Notes: generated from the sequence alone by a model not told the origin. Positions 28,300 to 36,994 are shown, numbered from the stretch's first letter. The stretch is DNA of 64,000 nucleotides from Serratia sp. AKBS12 (GCF_024793895.1 NZ_JANUSB010000007.1:248001-312000), one strand, 5' to 3'. Made by a program: numbers and translations.

Positions 28300-29295
28300 A
28301 TGAAAGGAAAACTCCCTTTTATTATTGGTCTATTGCTCGCACTCATGTCGATAAAAGGAATTGCCAGCTGTCAATTCACCACTACAAATACAAAATATAA
28401 CGCGATTTGGAATGTTGGTAATGTAATAGTTTCAAATGAAACACCAGTGGGTACAGTTCTATTTACAAAAGAAATTAAATTAGATTCATTGGGGGGGCAT
28501 ACGGCTATAATTTGCGATCCAGGGGGGTTGAGTTTTTCCTTTTTATTCAAAGCAAATATGTCTGGTACTGTCTTAGATAACGGGGTTTACTCAACCAACT
28601 TGCCAGGGGTTGGCATAAAGGTGTCGAGTTGGAGTGCCGTCGCATATTATGGCATGCCAACGACTCCGCAAGGGGTTCCATTTTCTACTCCTATTACTGT
28701 GACCGCTGGTTCAGGGACTCCAGCATGGGGTACTGGGAATCAAATGATAAAAATAGAGCTAGTGAAAACAAAGGGGGAAATGACCGCTGGTAGTTTTACC
28801 TACTCATCACCAGACTTTATCGTGGTGGAGAATGGAGGGGCCGTATTAGGCATCGCAGGGCTGACTATTTCAGGGAATACGATTATACCTTGTTCCACCT
28901 CGGCGAAGAGTATTCAGGTTATTTTTGGAGACATGGTCACATCTGTATTTAAAGGTGTAGGACCTACATCTTTATCGAAAAACTTTAATCTAGATCTGAA
29001 TTGTAACGCCAATACAAAAGTTAATGCCTCATTAAGCGGTACCGCCAATGCCGATATTGCCAATAGCGATATTCTGGCGCTGACCAATGCCGGCACGGCA
29101 GGCGTCGCCGACGGGCTTGGGGTGCAGATCTTATATAACGGCTCACCGCTGAAGCGCGATACCAATCTGTTATTAAAAACCTCTACCGGCGGCGTAGAAA
29201 CCTTTCCTTTTGCGGCGCGCTATTACCAGACCAAGAGTGCAGTAAAACCGGGCAAAGCCAATGCCACGGCAACCTTGAACCTGACGTATCAATAA
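28300..29295 (+). CDS. Two-domain fimbrial tip adhesin (FimH-like arrangement)
   Basis: A 331-residue secreted protein placed where tip adhesins usually are. Signal peptide ends GIAS, the mature part starts CQFTTTNTKYN. The first 200 or so residues look like a lectin-type receptor-binding domain without strong similarity that I recall; the last 130 form a pilin domain with Cys in NTIIPCSTSAK and LNCNANTKV and the ending LNLTYQ. The DNA of the first domain is visibly AT-rich with many AAA, ATA and AGG-type codons, while the pilin domain has the host's GC-rich codon use, which suggests a mosaic gene. The receptor cannot be predicted. Confidence 0.85.
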   Translation: MKGKLPFIIGLLLALMSIKGIASCQFTTTNTKYNAIWNVGNVIVSNETPVGTVLFTKEIKLDSLGGHTAIICDPGGLSFSFLFKANMSGTVLDNGVYSTNLPGVGIKVSSWSAVAYYGMPTTPQGVPFSTPITVTAGSGTPAWGTGNQMIKIELVKTKGEMTAGSFTYSSPDFIVVENGGAVLGIAGLTISGNTIIPCSTSAKSIQVIFGDMVTSVFKGVGPTSLSKNFNLDLNCNANTKVNASLSGTANADIANSDILALTNAGTAGVADGLGVQILYNGSPLKRDTNLLLKTSTGGVETFPFAARYYQTKSAVKPGKANATATLNLTYQ

Positions 29296-29376
29296 TTCGC
29301 TATCGGAGCCGGCAACAGTACTGAATAGGCAGGGAGTCATACCATTAATTTGTGCCGATATTTTATGGAGAAAATA

Positions 29377-29892
29377 ATGAATCGTCATTTTCACATCTCG
29401 CTAGCCTGCCTGTTGCTGGCGGGGGGCATCTCAGGGGCTGCCTATGCCGATCCGGTGACCATTAATATTACGGGCAATGTGATCGCTGCTCCCTGCGTGG
29501 TTGATGGTACCAGCAGCATTAATGTCGATTTGGGGGATATTCCTGCAAGCGATCTGGCTGCTGTCGATGCAGCCACTCCGTGGAAAGCATTTAGCATATC
29601 GGTGAAAAACTGCCCGGCTGGTACCTCTAAGGTGACGGCCAGTTTTAGCGGTACGCCTGACGTAGATGGCCCTTTGTGGAGATATTTAAACACGGGGACG
29701 GCGACGGGAATAGGGGTGGAGTTGGCTAGGAATACCGCTGTAAATCTGCCTGATGGCAGTAGTTGGGCGGTTGATGTGGCTGCTAACCGTACTGCCACTT
29801 GGCCGATGCGCACGCGGATGGTTGCCATGAAAGGTAATGCAACGCCCGGCACCGTCAAAGCGGTAGTGGTAGCCACGCTAACCTATCAATAA
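29377..29892 (+). CDS. Minor fimbrial subunit, copy 1
   Basis: A 171-residue pilin with signal peptide ending AAYA and mature start DPVTINITGNVIAAPCVV; the second disulfide Cys is in VKNCPAG; it ends VVATLTYQ with the penultimate Tyr signal. Start ATG 29377 follows GGAGAAA; an upstream in-frame ATG at 29350 is poorer. It is nearly identical to the next gene over the signal peptide and first 80 mature residues, then differs (PDVDGPLWRYLNTG here against PAPDAPIHRYINTG). Probably a tip fibrillum or linker subunit between adhesin and rod. Confidence 0.88.
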   Translation: MNRHFHISLACLLLAGGISGAAYADPVTINITGNVIAAPCVVDGTSSINVDLGDIPASDLAAVDAATPWKAFSISVKNCPAGTSKVTASFSGTPDVDGPLWRYLNTGTATGIGVELARNTAVNLPDGSSWAVDVAANRTATWPMRTRMVAMKGNATPGTVKAVVVATLTYQ

Positions 29893-30034
29893 AAGAGCAG
29901 TAAAACCGGGCAAAGCCAATGCCACGGCGACCTTGAACCTGACGTATCAATAATTCGCTATCGGAGCCGGCAGCATTACTGAATAGGCAGGGATCCATAC
30001 CGTTAATTTATGCCGATATTTTATGGAGAAAATA

Positions 30035-30550
30035 ATGAATCGTATTTTTCACATCTCGTTAGCCTGGCTGCTGCTGGCGGGGGGCATCTCAGGGGCTGCC
30101 TATGCCGATCCGGTGACCATTAATATTACGGGCAATGTGATCGCTGCCCCCTGCGTGGTTGATGGTACCAGCAGCATTAATGTCGATTTGGGGGATATTC
30201 CAGCAAGCGATCTGGCTGCTGTCGATGCAGCCACTCCGTGGAAAGCATTTAGCATGTCAGTGAAAAACTGCCCGGCAGGAACCACCAAGGTGACGGCCAG
30301 TTTTAGCGGTACGCCCGCCCCGGACGCACCAATCCATAGATATATCAACACCGGAACGGCGACCGGAATCAGCATTGCACTAGCGAGAGATACAAACGTT
30401 AATTTAGGAAATGGAGTGACTTGGGCGGTTGATGTCGATAGCAGCCGTTCCGCCACCTGGCCGATGCGTACGCGAATAGTTGCAAGTAATGGGAAAGCAA
30501 CGCCCGGCACCGTCAAGGCGGTTGTGGTAGCCACGCTCACCTATCAATAA
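30035..30550 (+). CDS. Minor fimbrial subunit, copy 2
   Basis: Tandem duplicate of the previous gene, again 171 residues with the same ribosome site and signal peptide. Differences cluster in the second half (RYINTGTATGISIALARDTN). Both copies keep the two cysteines and the C-terminal chaperone motif, so both should be assembly-competent. The clustered divergence between identical flanks looks like partial gene conversion or selection for surface variation. Confidence 0.88.
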   Translation: MNRIFHISLAWLLLAGGISGAAYADPVTINITGNVIAAPCVVDGTSSINVDLGDIPASDLAAVDAATPWKAFSMSVKNCPAGTTKVTASFSGTPAPDAPIHRYINTGTATGISIALARDTNVNLGNGVTWAVDVDSSRSATWPMRTRIVASNGKATPGTVKAVVVATLTYQ

Positions 30551-30565
30551 ATATGGGGAATGTTT

Positions 30566-31081
30566 ATGCCTCACCTAACCACCGCGCTCTTGCTGGTTCT
30601 CGGCAACCTGCTGAGTTTCGCCACTGTCGCGAGTGAAATCAATATTACCGGCAAGGTGATTGCCAGCCCGTGCCAGATGGACAGCGGCTCGGTCAGCCAG
30701 ACCATTGATTTCGAAAAGTTGCGCAGTACCGATCTGAAGAACGCCGGCACTGCCAGCGACTGGAAGAACGTTGCCGTCAAATTGGTTAACTGCCCGCCGT
30801 CGACCCGGCAGGTTAGCGTCACCTTTGACGGCAGCAAAGCTGCTGCTGATAGCTCGCTGTATGCCAACCAGCTGGCGGACGGGGCCACCGGCATAGCATT
30901 GCAGGTGGCACAACAGGCCGACACCGGTAAGGTGCAGGGGCCTGGTAGCACTATGACTGCCGCTGTCGATGGGCTGCGCAATGCCACCTTCCTGCTGGCT
31001 GGCCGTTTATACAGCCCCGGTGGCAGCACATCTGCGGGTAAGTTCAGCAGCACGGTGCTGATGACCATGACCTATCAGTAA
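30566..31081 (+). CDS. Minor fimbrial subunit, third gene
   Basis: A 171-residue pilin more distantly related to the two copies upstream. Signal peptide ends TVAS; mature part EINITGKVIASPCQMDSG; second Cys in VKLVNCPPST; end VLMTMTYQ. ATG 30566 is chosen because GGGGAA lies directly before it and the in-frame ATG at 30560 overlaps that ribosome site. Last recognisable gene of the type-1-like operon, 16 bases after copy 2. Confidence 0.86.
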   Translation: MPHLTTALLLVLGNLLSFATVASEINITGKVIASPCQMDSGSVSQTIDFEKLRSTDLKNAGTASDWKNVAVKLVNCPPSTRQVSVTFDGSKAAADSSLYANQLADGATGIALQVAQQADTGKVQGPGSTMTAAVDGLRNATFLLAGRLYSPGGSTSAGKFSSTVLMTMTYQ

Positions 31082-31113
31082 ACAATCGGCCAGACGCCCG
31101 ATGGTTGATAAAT

Positions 31114-31281
31114 ATGGGTACGATCCTTTTACGCATAGTGAATAAGTTAGACGACTATCTGTTGCCAACGGTGTCATTGCTGGTTTTGTGGTTACCGCCG
31201 TTATTTACCGGTATCAACCGGCATAATGTTACCTGCGTCATGCTGGCGTTGTTATACCGCGCGTTGGCTAATTATCTATAA
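31114..31281 (+). CDS. Possible small hydrophobic protein (55 residues)
   Basis: An open frame starting MGTILLRIVNKLDDYLLP, followed by a hydrophobic stretch (TVSLLVLWLPPLFTG) and a second short one near the end. It fills most of the 225-base space between the last minor pilin and the tip-adhesin gene. No strong ribosome site precedes it and I do not recognise the sequence. It might be a small membrane protein or chance. Confidence 0.3.
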   Translation: MGTILLRIVNKLDDYLLPTVSLLVLWLPPLFTGINRHNVTCVMLALLYRALANYL

Positions 31282-31306
31282 CCTTTATATCGGGTAAGCA
31301 ATCAGC

Positions 31307-32434
31307 ATGAAACTCACACAGCTCTTCGCCACGCTATTGTCTTTTTTTATCATAAGCCACGCTGCCGCGGTGGAGGTGTCGGACCATACCGTTGCGTATA
31401 CCGTTGCCTATGACAAATCTGCCTTGCCGGCTGCTCGGCTCACCCTGTGGGACTACGAGCGAGCGGGTGATAATATCAATCCAGCTATAAGAAGCCGGGA
31501 CAGCTGGAACTGTCTGTCTGCCTCGGACTCAAGCCATGGTGCTTGCCCCACCACTTCAGTATGGGGAGGGGCATGGGGAGCTACAACTTCGATTCGGCTA
31601 AGGTTTACCGAACAAAGAAGCAGGCTCTCGGTGGATTTAAACGTGACTGCGGCTAAATACTTTTATGCTAACCCTACCAACGACTGCGAGGCATACCTTG
31701 GCTCGCTGAGGATAAACGCGCCATCCTTTATGGTTTGCAATGGTCTCCCGACATACAACGGCCAGGCGCTGTCGGCATATATCGATCCTGCGGAATACCA
31801 AAAGATCCCCACCGGCGGGGTGTGGCAGGCCAGCCTGATCCTCAAGCAGATGGAGTGGGATCCATATAAGCAGGTCGCCACCTGGACCGCGAATATCACG
31901 CTGGACGTGACCGACCGCCACCACGGCGATATTTATTTACCTGCCTTTGGCACCGCGGCACCGCTGGTCGATCTCAATCTGCGAACCCAGCCGCTTTCCA
32001 CCGCTGCGGGCGGGCAGGTGAGCGGTGGTACCACCCTCGACGCCTGCCTGTACGACGGTTATAACGCCAACAGTTCGTGGCTGAAGCTGACGGTATCCGA
32101 TCTGCTGGCAGCGGGCGGTCGCGCAGCCGATGTCTTTTCTGTGGTTCGTGCCGGCGGCAACGTAGGCGATGCCAGCAGCCGCGTCGATTACCGCGTTTCC
32201 CTCAGTTACAACGGCAAGCCGCAGGTGGTGAGCAATGGCGCAGAAATTAACCTGGCCGGGGTGAACAGCGCGCTGATCCGGCCGGTGTCGCTGCCGGGCA
32301 TTTCGTTCCCGGTGGTGTGCACCCCCACGCCGCTGACGCTCAGCGTGCTGCCGTTCGCCAAAGCCGCTAAAACGGCCGGGCGATATACCGGCGTGCTACG
32401 CTTGACGCTGGCAGCAACCGCCTTGGCACCCTAG
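31307..32434 (+). CDS. CfaE/CblD-like tip adhesin of an alternate chaperone-usher fimbria
   Basis: A 375-residue secreted protein: signal peptide ending SHAAA, an N-terminal adhesin domain (about residues 20-210, with Cys pairs in WNCLSASDSSHGAC and NDCEAYLG...MVC) and a C-terminal pilin domain. Features such as ITLDVTDRHHGDIYLPAFG, the later DACLYDGYNANS and PGISFPVVCTPTPLTLSVLP match the CfaE/CblD family of E. coli CFA/I and Burkholderia cable pili. It lies before, not after, the matching chaperone, pilin and usher and is separated from them by 531 bases, unlike the cbl and cfa operons where the tip gene is last. Confidence 0.82.
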   Translation: MKLTQLFATLLSFFIISHAAAVEVSDHTVAYTVAYDKSALPAARLTLWDYERAGDNINPAIRSRDSWNCLSASDSSHGACPTTSVWGGAWGATTSIRLRFTEQRSRLSVDLNVTAAKYFYANPTNDCEAYLGSLRINAPSFMVCNGLPTYNGQALSAYIDPAEYQKIPTGGVWQASLILKQMEWDPYKQVATWTANITLDVTDRHHGDIYLPAFGTAAPLVDLNLRTQPLSTAAGGQVSGGTTLDACLYDGYNANSSWLKLTVSDLLAAGGRAADVFSVVRAGGNVGDASSRVDYRVSLSYNGKPQVVSNGAEINLAGVNSALIRPVSLPGISFPVVCTPTPLTLSVLPFAKAAKTAGRYTGVLRLTLAATALAP

Positions 32435-32965
32435 CACAAACTTACCACGGGTGCCCCCAGGCCTGCCGGTGGCGGAACCTGCCTCCGCTAGGGCGTTTGC
32501 GGCAGCTCGTCATTTACCTGCCGGGTGCAAAAGAGAATCGACGATGCACGGCAGCAAGTAAAAGCAGCCAACGGCGTGGCACTGCGCGGCAGTACTACGC
32601 CGTTGGCGTGAAGCGTTTCATGGCCGTTAACTTATCCGTTTTATTCTATCTTCTCTAATCATATACCGGCGATGCTGCCAATCAGCATCTAACTCCTTGG
32701 TAAGCTAAGTCTGGCAGCCGGGTTCGATCTTGCGTCGGTATAAACCCGGTTTGGCAGATATTTGGATGGAATCTCTTGAATAATAATTCTGCCTATTGCC
32801 GGTTTTTTCCTGGGCTGGCTGCAATGCGGGTTTTATTAAGGAACATGTTTTTTTAATTTAAAAGTATAACGCTTAATTCAACTTAGTTTATTAGTTAAAA
32901 CCCAAGAATAAACATTAAGTTAATCCGCGACACCGTTAGCGGAACATTATTCATGGGGTAACAAC
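32435..32965. promoter_or_regulatory. Spacer between tip-adhesin gene and alternate fimbrial operon
   Basis: No gene seen. The first 170 bases are GC-rich and contain a strong compound hairpin (32567-32607). From about 32,770 the DNA is very AT-rich (TTTTTTTAATTTAAAAGTAT) up to the chaperone start, a likely regulated promoter. Confidence 0.5.
32567..32607. repeat. Compound perfect hairpin
   Basis: Outer stem GCCAACGGCGT (32567-32577) pairs perfectly with ACGCCGTTGGC (32597-32607); the loop holds a second stem ACTGC-GCG-GCAGT (32581-32593). It lies 133 bases after the tip gene. The following GTGAAGCG shows no T-tract, so it is not a standard intrinsic terminator. Confidence 0.6.
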
Positions 32966-33694
32966 GTGCGACGTAAAACAAAATATTCATTAATGAGCAA
33001 AACCGGGTTGGCCGCCTGTTTGCTGCTGGCCGCCAGTGCAGCTCGCGCAAATATGACTGTTTATCCTATGTCAGCCATGATCGACGAAACCAGGCAAGAA
33101 GCCACCACGTTACAGGTGATCTCAAAGTCGGAAGCCACGCAATACGTTCGCGTGACGGTAAAACGCATCAGCCGCCCGGCAACCCCGTATGAAACAGAAG
33201 AAACCCCGGTCGGCGATCCCGGTATCGTCGTTTCCCCCGACAAGTTCGCCCTGTCCGCTGGCGTGACGCGTACGGTGCGGATTATCAGCCTGCGCACGCC
33301 AGAAAAGGAAGAGGCGTGGCGAGTCTATTTTGAGCCGGTTCCGACGCTGGATGACGGCGCTGAACAGCCGAAAGAAACCACCCGTGTAAATGTAAACCTG
33401 GTTTGGGGAGTGCTCGTTCGCCTGATGCCTGCCGAACAGCGTCCGGAACTGCTGCGTAGTTCAGACGGCAGCAAACTGATTAACAAGGGAAACCTGCGTT
33501 ATGGCGTGCTCCGCGTTGCCCAGTGCGCCAATGAAGACAACTGTAACTGGAAAAAAGTCGACACCAGCGTCTATCCCGGTGAGGAGCTCGCGCTGCCTTC
33601 CGGGATTACACCAGCAGCCTTGCGTGTGGAATACCGCTTAGGCGCTTCTGCGCCGACGACAGCAACCTTGGTCGCCGGTGCATCTTTAAAGTAA
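32966..33694 (+). CDS. Alternate (class 5/cbl-like) fimbrial chaperone
   Basis: A 242-residue periplasmic chaperone of the CfaA/CblB type. GTG 32966 is preferred because GGGGTAAC lies 5 bases before it; ATG 32993 is possible. The signal peptide ends ARA; the mature chain starts NMTVYPMSAMIDE, typical for this branch, with the conserved region FALSAGVTRTVRIISLR and NVNLVWGVLVRLMPAE. Two cysteines (AQCANEDNC) lie in the second domain. It is 18 bases ahead of the pilin gene and belongs with the usher at 34364. Confidence 0.9.
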   Translation: MRRKTKYSLMSKTGLAACLLLAASAARANMTVYPMSAMIDETRQEATTLQVISKSEATQYVRVTVKRISRPATPYETEETPVGDPGIVVSPDKFALSAGVTRTVRIISLRTPEKEEAWRVYFEPVPTLDDGAEQPKETTRVNVNLVWGVLVRLMPAEQRPELLRSSDGSKLINKGNLRYGVLRVAQCANEDNCNWKKVDTSVYPGEELALPSGITPAALRVEYRLGASAPTTATLVAGASLK

Positions 33695-33712
33695 ATAAAT
33701 AAGGAAATTTAA

Positions 33713-34246
33713 ATGAAAACCACCCATAAGCTGATGGCTATTACCCTGGCTTCATTGTTCTCCGTGTCGGCATTTGCCGTGCAAAAGGACATTACTGTTA
33801 TCGCAGATATTGATCCGACCGTTGAACTGTTGCAGGCGGACGGTTCGGCTCTGCCGCAATCGCTGCGTATGCGCTATATGCCGGGTACCGGCCTGCTAAA
33901 CGAAAAACTGAGCACCAAGATTTACACCAATGACCTGACCAAGGACGTTAACGTCCAACTGCTGGCAGAACCGGTGCTGGCTTCCGTGACCAACCCGTCG
34001 GCGGCAGCCATTCCGCTGTCCGTCTCTTTTAACGGTACCAAGCTGAGCACGGTTGCAACCAAGCTCAAGGCTACCGACCTCTACCCTACCGGTATTGCCA
34101 ATGGCCAACCTGTCGGCCTGATCAATGGCGGCTCTATTCCTATGGAGCTGACCGTTGGGCAGAAAACGCCGGGTGTGGTGGCAACCGCCGGTTCTTATCA
34201 AGGCGTTGTCAGCCTCGTTATGAGCATTGCGCCGTCTGCTACTTAA
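33713..34246 (+). CDS. Alternate fimbrial major pilin (CfaB/CblA-like)
   Basis: A 177-residue pilin with signal peptide ending SAFA and mature start VQKDITVIADIDPTVELLQ, the hallmark of CFA/I-type and cable pilins. As in that class it has no cysteine, unlike the type-1 pilins upstream. A good ribosome site (AAGGAAA) precedes the ATG. It sits between its chaperone and usher, the order chaperone-pilin-usher known from cbl. Confidence 0.9.
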   Translation: MKTTHKLMAITLASLFSVSAFAVQKDITVIADIDPTVELLQADGSALPQSLRMRYMPGTGLLNEKLSTKIYTNDLTKDVNVQLLAEPVLASVTNPSAAAIPLSVSFNGTKLSTVATKLKATDLYPTGIANGQPVGLINGGSIPMELTVGQKTPGVVATAGSYQGVVSLVMSIAPSAT

Positions 34247-34363
34247 GCAGTTCCGCTCAGGGGTTAAACCCTGCGTGATGGCGATTAACTAGTTGGATAA
34301 GGGCGCGATCCTTTTGCGTTCGCGCCTTCTTCAGCATTGGTTTTTTACATGGAGGTTTTTCCT

Positions 34364-36994
34364 TTGCGTCCTCAACTTACCTTGCTTTCCCTGGCTGTCT
34401 TACTGAGCTTTGCTGCCACAGCCGACGGGTTGAAAGTCCCGCCGGGTTTCGAGGCGTTGCTGGAAGGGCAGGAAGAACAGCTAGACGTAAAATTTGGCGG
34501 GCGCTCCCTTGGCCTTTTTACGGTTGAAGTAAAGCCCGATACGGTACAGTTTAAAGACCCCGTTTCCGTGTTGGCGGCGATCGGAACAGAGCGGATACCC
34601 GAACAGGAGCGCGTGCCGCTTGAGCAGGCATTAAACCAGCCCCTGGCCCGTAATGGCAACCTGGCTTGCAATGGTTCGAGCTTTCCGGGATGCGGCTATG
34701 TTAAAACCGATACGGTTGCAGCCATTCTGGATGAAACCCAAGGTGCCGTGTTGCTGTTTTTCAATCCGGCCTGGATAGCCGCGACGTTACCGAACGAGCG
34801 CTTCCACTCCCTCACGCCTCAGGCATATAACGCGTTCATTCATCGTCAAACCTTTAATTACAGCGGCGACAAAAATAGCCAGAACCTGACCTTTAACGGC
34901 GCCGGAGCGCTAGGTCTCGGCGAGGACCGCTATTTAGGCGGAGATTGGGCCTATGCCTGGAACCAGGTCGATAGCTACCAAAACAACCAGTTCTGGTTTG
35001 GCAACCTTTATGCCCGTCAGGATCTCGGACAACGGTATTACCTACAGGGCGGCCGCATGGATCAGCGCAACCTGTCAGGTCAACTCGGCGGCAACTTCGG
35101 TTTTTCCATGCTTCCGCTTGATAGGTTTAACGGTGTCCGTGTGGGTACGACCGCGGCCTATATGAACTTTAACGTCAGCCAGGACGCGACGCCGCTTATG
35201 GTGCAAACCAACAGAAATGCGCGGATAGATATTTACCGTGGCAGCCAGCTGCTCGGGAGCCAATATTTACCGGCCGGTTTGAATGCGATTAACAGTGATT
35301 CATTTCCCGGCGGTTCCTATCAGATTGAACTGCGGGTTTATGAAGACGGCGTTTTACAAAGAACGGAACAGTACCCGTTCAGCAAGAGCGGCAGTGGGTT
35401 TAGCAATGGCCTGCAATGGTTCTTGCAGGGGGGCAGCCTCGATACCGGCAATAACGGTACGGGTGGTGTGAAAAACAAAGCGGTTGCCGCCGGGGGCATA
35501 CAATTCGGGCTGCTACCAAACACGCAGTTTACCACCGGCGTATCGATGGCAAACACCCACGTTTATAGCGAGTCGCGTTTAGACGTGCAGCAACCGTTGA
35601 GCTTTGGCGTTCTGGGCGTGAACGGTAGCTATTTTACCGGCAACGACGGCGTACGGGGTGACACTCAGCAGGTGACCTTTACCGACGGGTTCCAGCTGAG
35701 CCTGTATCGTTACAATGCCGGTGGTTCGACGTGCAGCAAAGCGCAGTCAGACTCACCGGTCAATACCGGTTGTTATACCTCGCTGAATACGACCTTATCG
35801 GTGCCGGTAGCCGACTGGACGGCGACGATTGGCTATTCGGAAGTCAAAAACAAAGGGCGCACCTTCTGGTCTTCCACGGCGCAAGACGCCTTGTCTCCGG
35901 GGCAGCCATACAGGGTAAAAGGTAGCCGAACCAAAGCATGGCAGATTGCTGCCAACCGCGCGTTTAACGTGCGCGGAATTTCGGTGAGCGCTCGCGGCGG
36001 CGCTTACCGTAATACCAATACTGGCGTAAATGACAACGGCGTATTTCTGGGTTTCAGCCTATCCCGAGCCTCGCAGCCACCAGCGGCAAGTGGCCATGAT
36101 AGCTACAGCAGTGCAGGGATCGACTATCGCAGCGGCACTGCGTCGCAAACCAACTATAACCTCAATCACACCATGATGTGGCAGCAGGGGCTTTACCGCG
36201 AACTGGGGGTGAATTTCTCCGGTGACAAGAGCAGCAACTACACCGGTGGCCTTTCCGGTCGAGTCACGGGGCGTTACGGGGATTTAACCGGTACGTTGAG
36301 TGAAAACCACAGTAAAGGCTACGGCAGCCGCACCTCGGCGACTGCGGGTTATTCTTCAGCACTGGCCGTTTCGCGTGAGGGCATCTTTATGGGCGGCGGT
36401 GGCGGCGGGGAGCCGGCTGCCGGGGTAGCGGTGCGCGTCGGCAAGAGTGATGAAAACGCCGGTGATGCGGCCAACGTGCGGGGGAGCAGCTACCGACCGG
36501 TAATGCTTGCTTTCGGTGACTCAACGCTCATGCTCACCGAGGGCTATCAAATGGCCTCGGTCGACGTGCAGGACGTTACCAACGTCCGCAGTGGTATTGC
36601 CAGCGTTGCCCAGGGCGGAGGTTCCGGTAACTACTTCATGACGCCTGGCCATCTGGTGGTGCGCGACGTCAATGCCGTGGTGACCTGGATTTACCTTGGC
36701 CGTGCACTATCACCGGCAGGCCGGCCGCTGGCTCATGCTCAAGTGTTGAATCAGCCTTTGCCTGAACTTGGTGACGACGGGCGCTTTACGTTGCAAAGCA
36801 ACGGCAAGGTTAACGCGCTTTGGCTTATTGATAACGGCCAATTGCTGCGCTGTCCTTTGAACATCAAGAAAACCCGCGACGTATTAAAACTGGTTGGCGA
36901 CGTCCACTGTACAAATGCCGGAGTTGAAGGCCTGCCGCAGTCACTGCGAATGACACCGCGGGTAATTAGGCTATTGGCCCTGGCGCAACGGTAA
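34364..36994 (+). CDS. Alternate fimbrial outer membrane usher (CfaC/CblC-like)
   Basis: A large outer-membrane usher of the alternate clade, about 876 residues from TTG 34364. The only good ribosome site, GGAGG (34351-34355), is eight bases before this TTG, while the in-frame ATG at 34349 has none; the TTG start also opens the signal peptide directly (RPQLTLLSLAVLLS). Motifs: plug region GSQYLPAGLNAINSDSFPGG, VRVGKSDEN near the end of the barrel, and a C-terminal domain with two cysteines. It completes the second fimbrial machinery. Confidence 0.9.
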   Translation: MRPQLTLLSLAVLLSFAATADGLKVPPGFEALLEGQEEQLDVKFGGRSLGLFTVEVKPDTVQFKDPVSVLAAIGTERIPEQERVPLEQALNQPLARNGNLACNGSSFPGCGYVKTDTVAAILDETQGAVLLFFNPAWIAATLPNERFHSLTPQAYNAFIHRQTFNYSGDKNSQNLTFNGAGALGLGEDRYLGGDWAYAWNQVDSYQNNQFWFGNLYARQDLGQRYYLQGGRMDQRNLSGQLGGNFGFSMLPLDRFNGVRVGTTAAYMNFNVSQDATPLMVQTNRNARIDIYRGSQLLGSQYLPAGLNAINSDSFPGGSYQIELRVYEDGVLQRTEQYPFSKSGSGFSNGLQWFLQGGSLDTGNNGTGGVKNKAVAAGGIQFGLLPNTQFTTGVSMANTHVYSESRLDVQQPLSFGVLGVNGSYFTGNDGVRGDTQQVTFTDGFQLSLYRYNAGGSTCSKAQSDSPVNTGCYTSLNTTLSVPVADWTATIGYSEVKNKGRTFWSSTAQDALSPGQPYRVKGSRTKAWQIAANRAFNVRGISVSARGGAYRNTNTGVNDNGVFLGFSLSRASQPPAASGHDSYSSAGIDYRSGTASQTNYNLNHTMMWQQGLYRELGVNFSGDKSSNYTGGLSGRVTGRYGDLTGTLSENHSKGYGSRTSATAGYSSALAVSREGIFMGGGGGGEPAAGVAVRVGKSDENAGDAANVRGSSYRPVMLAFGDSTLMLTEGYQMASVDVQDVTNVRSGIASVAQGGGSGNYFMTPGHLVVRDVNAVVTWIYLGRALSPAGRPLAHAQVLNQPLPELGDDGRFTLQSNGKVNALWLIDNGQLLRCPLNIKKTRDVLKLVGDVHCTNAGVEGLPQSLRMTPRVIRLLALAQR

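Larger units (their letters stand above)
29239..30550 (+). repeat. Tandem duplication of a minor pilin gene (658-base period)
   Basis: GCAGTAAAACCGGGCAAAGC occurs at 29239 and again at 29897, and the following roughly 400 bases (adhesin 3' end, spacer, ribosome site, signal-peptide and N-terminal half of the pilin) are nearly identical at a constant offset of 658. The second copy therefore carries a scrap of the adhesin gene's last 18 codons between the two pilin genes. After about 29,640 / 30,298 the copies diverge strongly for 130 bases, then converge again. Confidence 0.9.
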
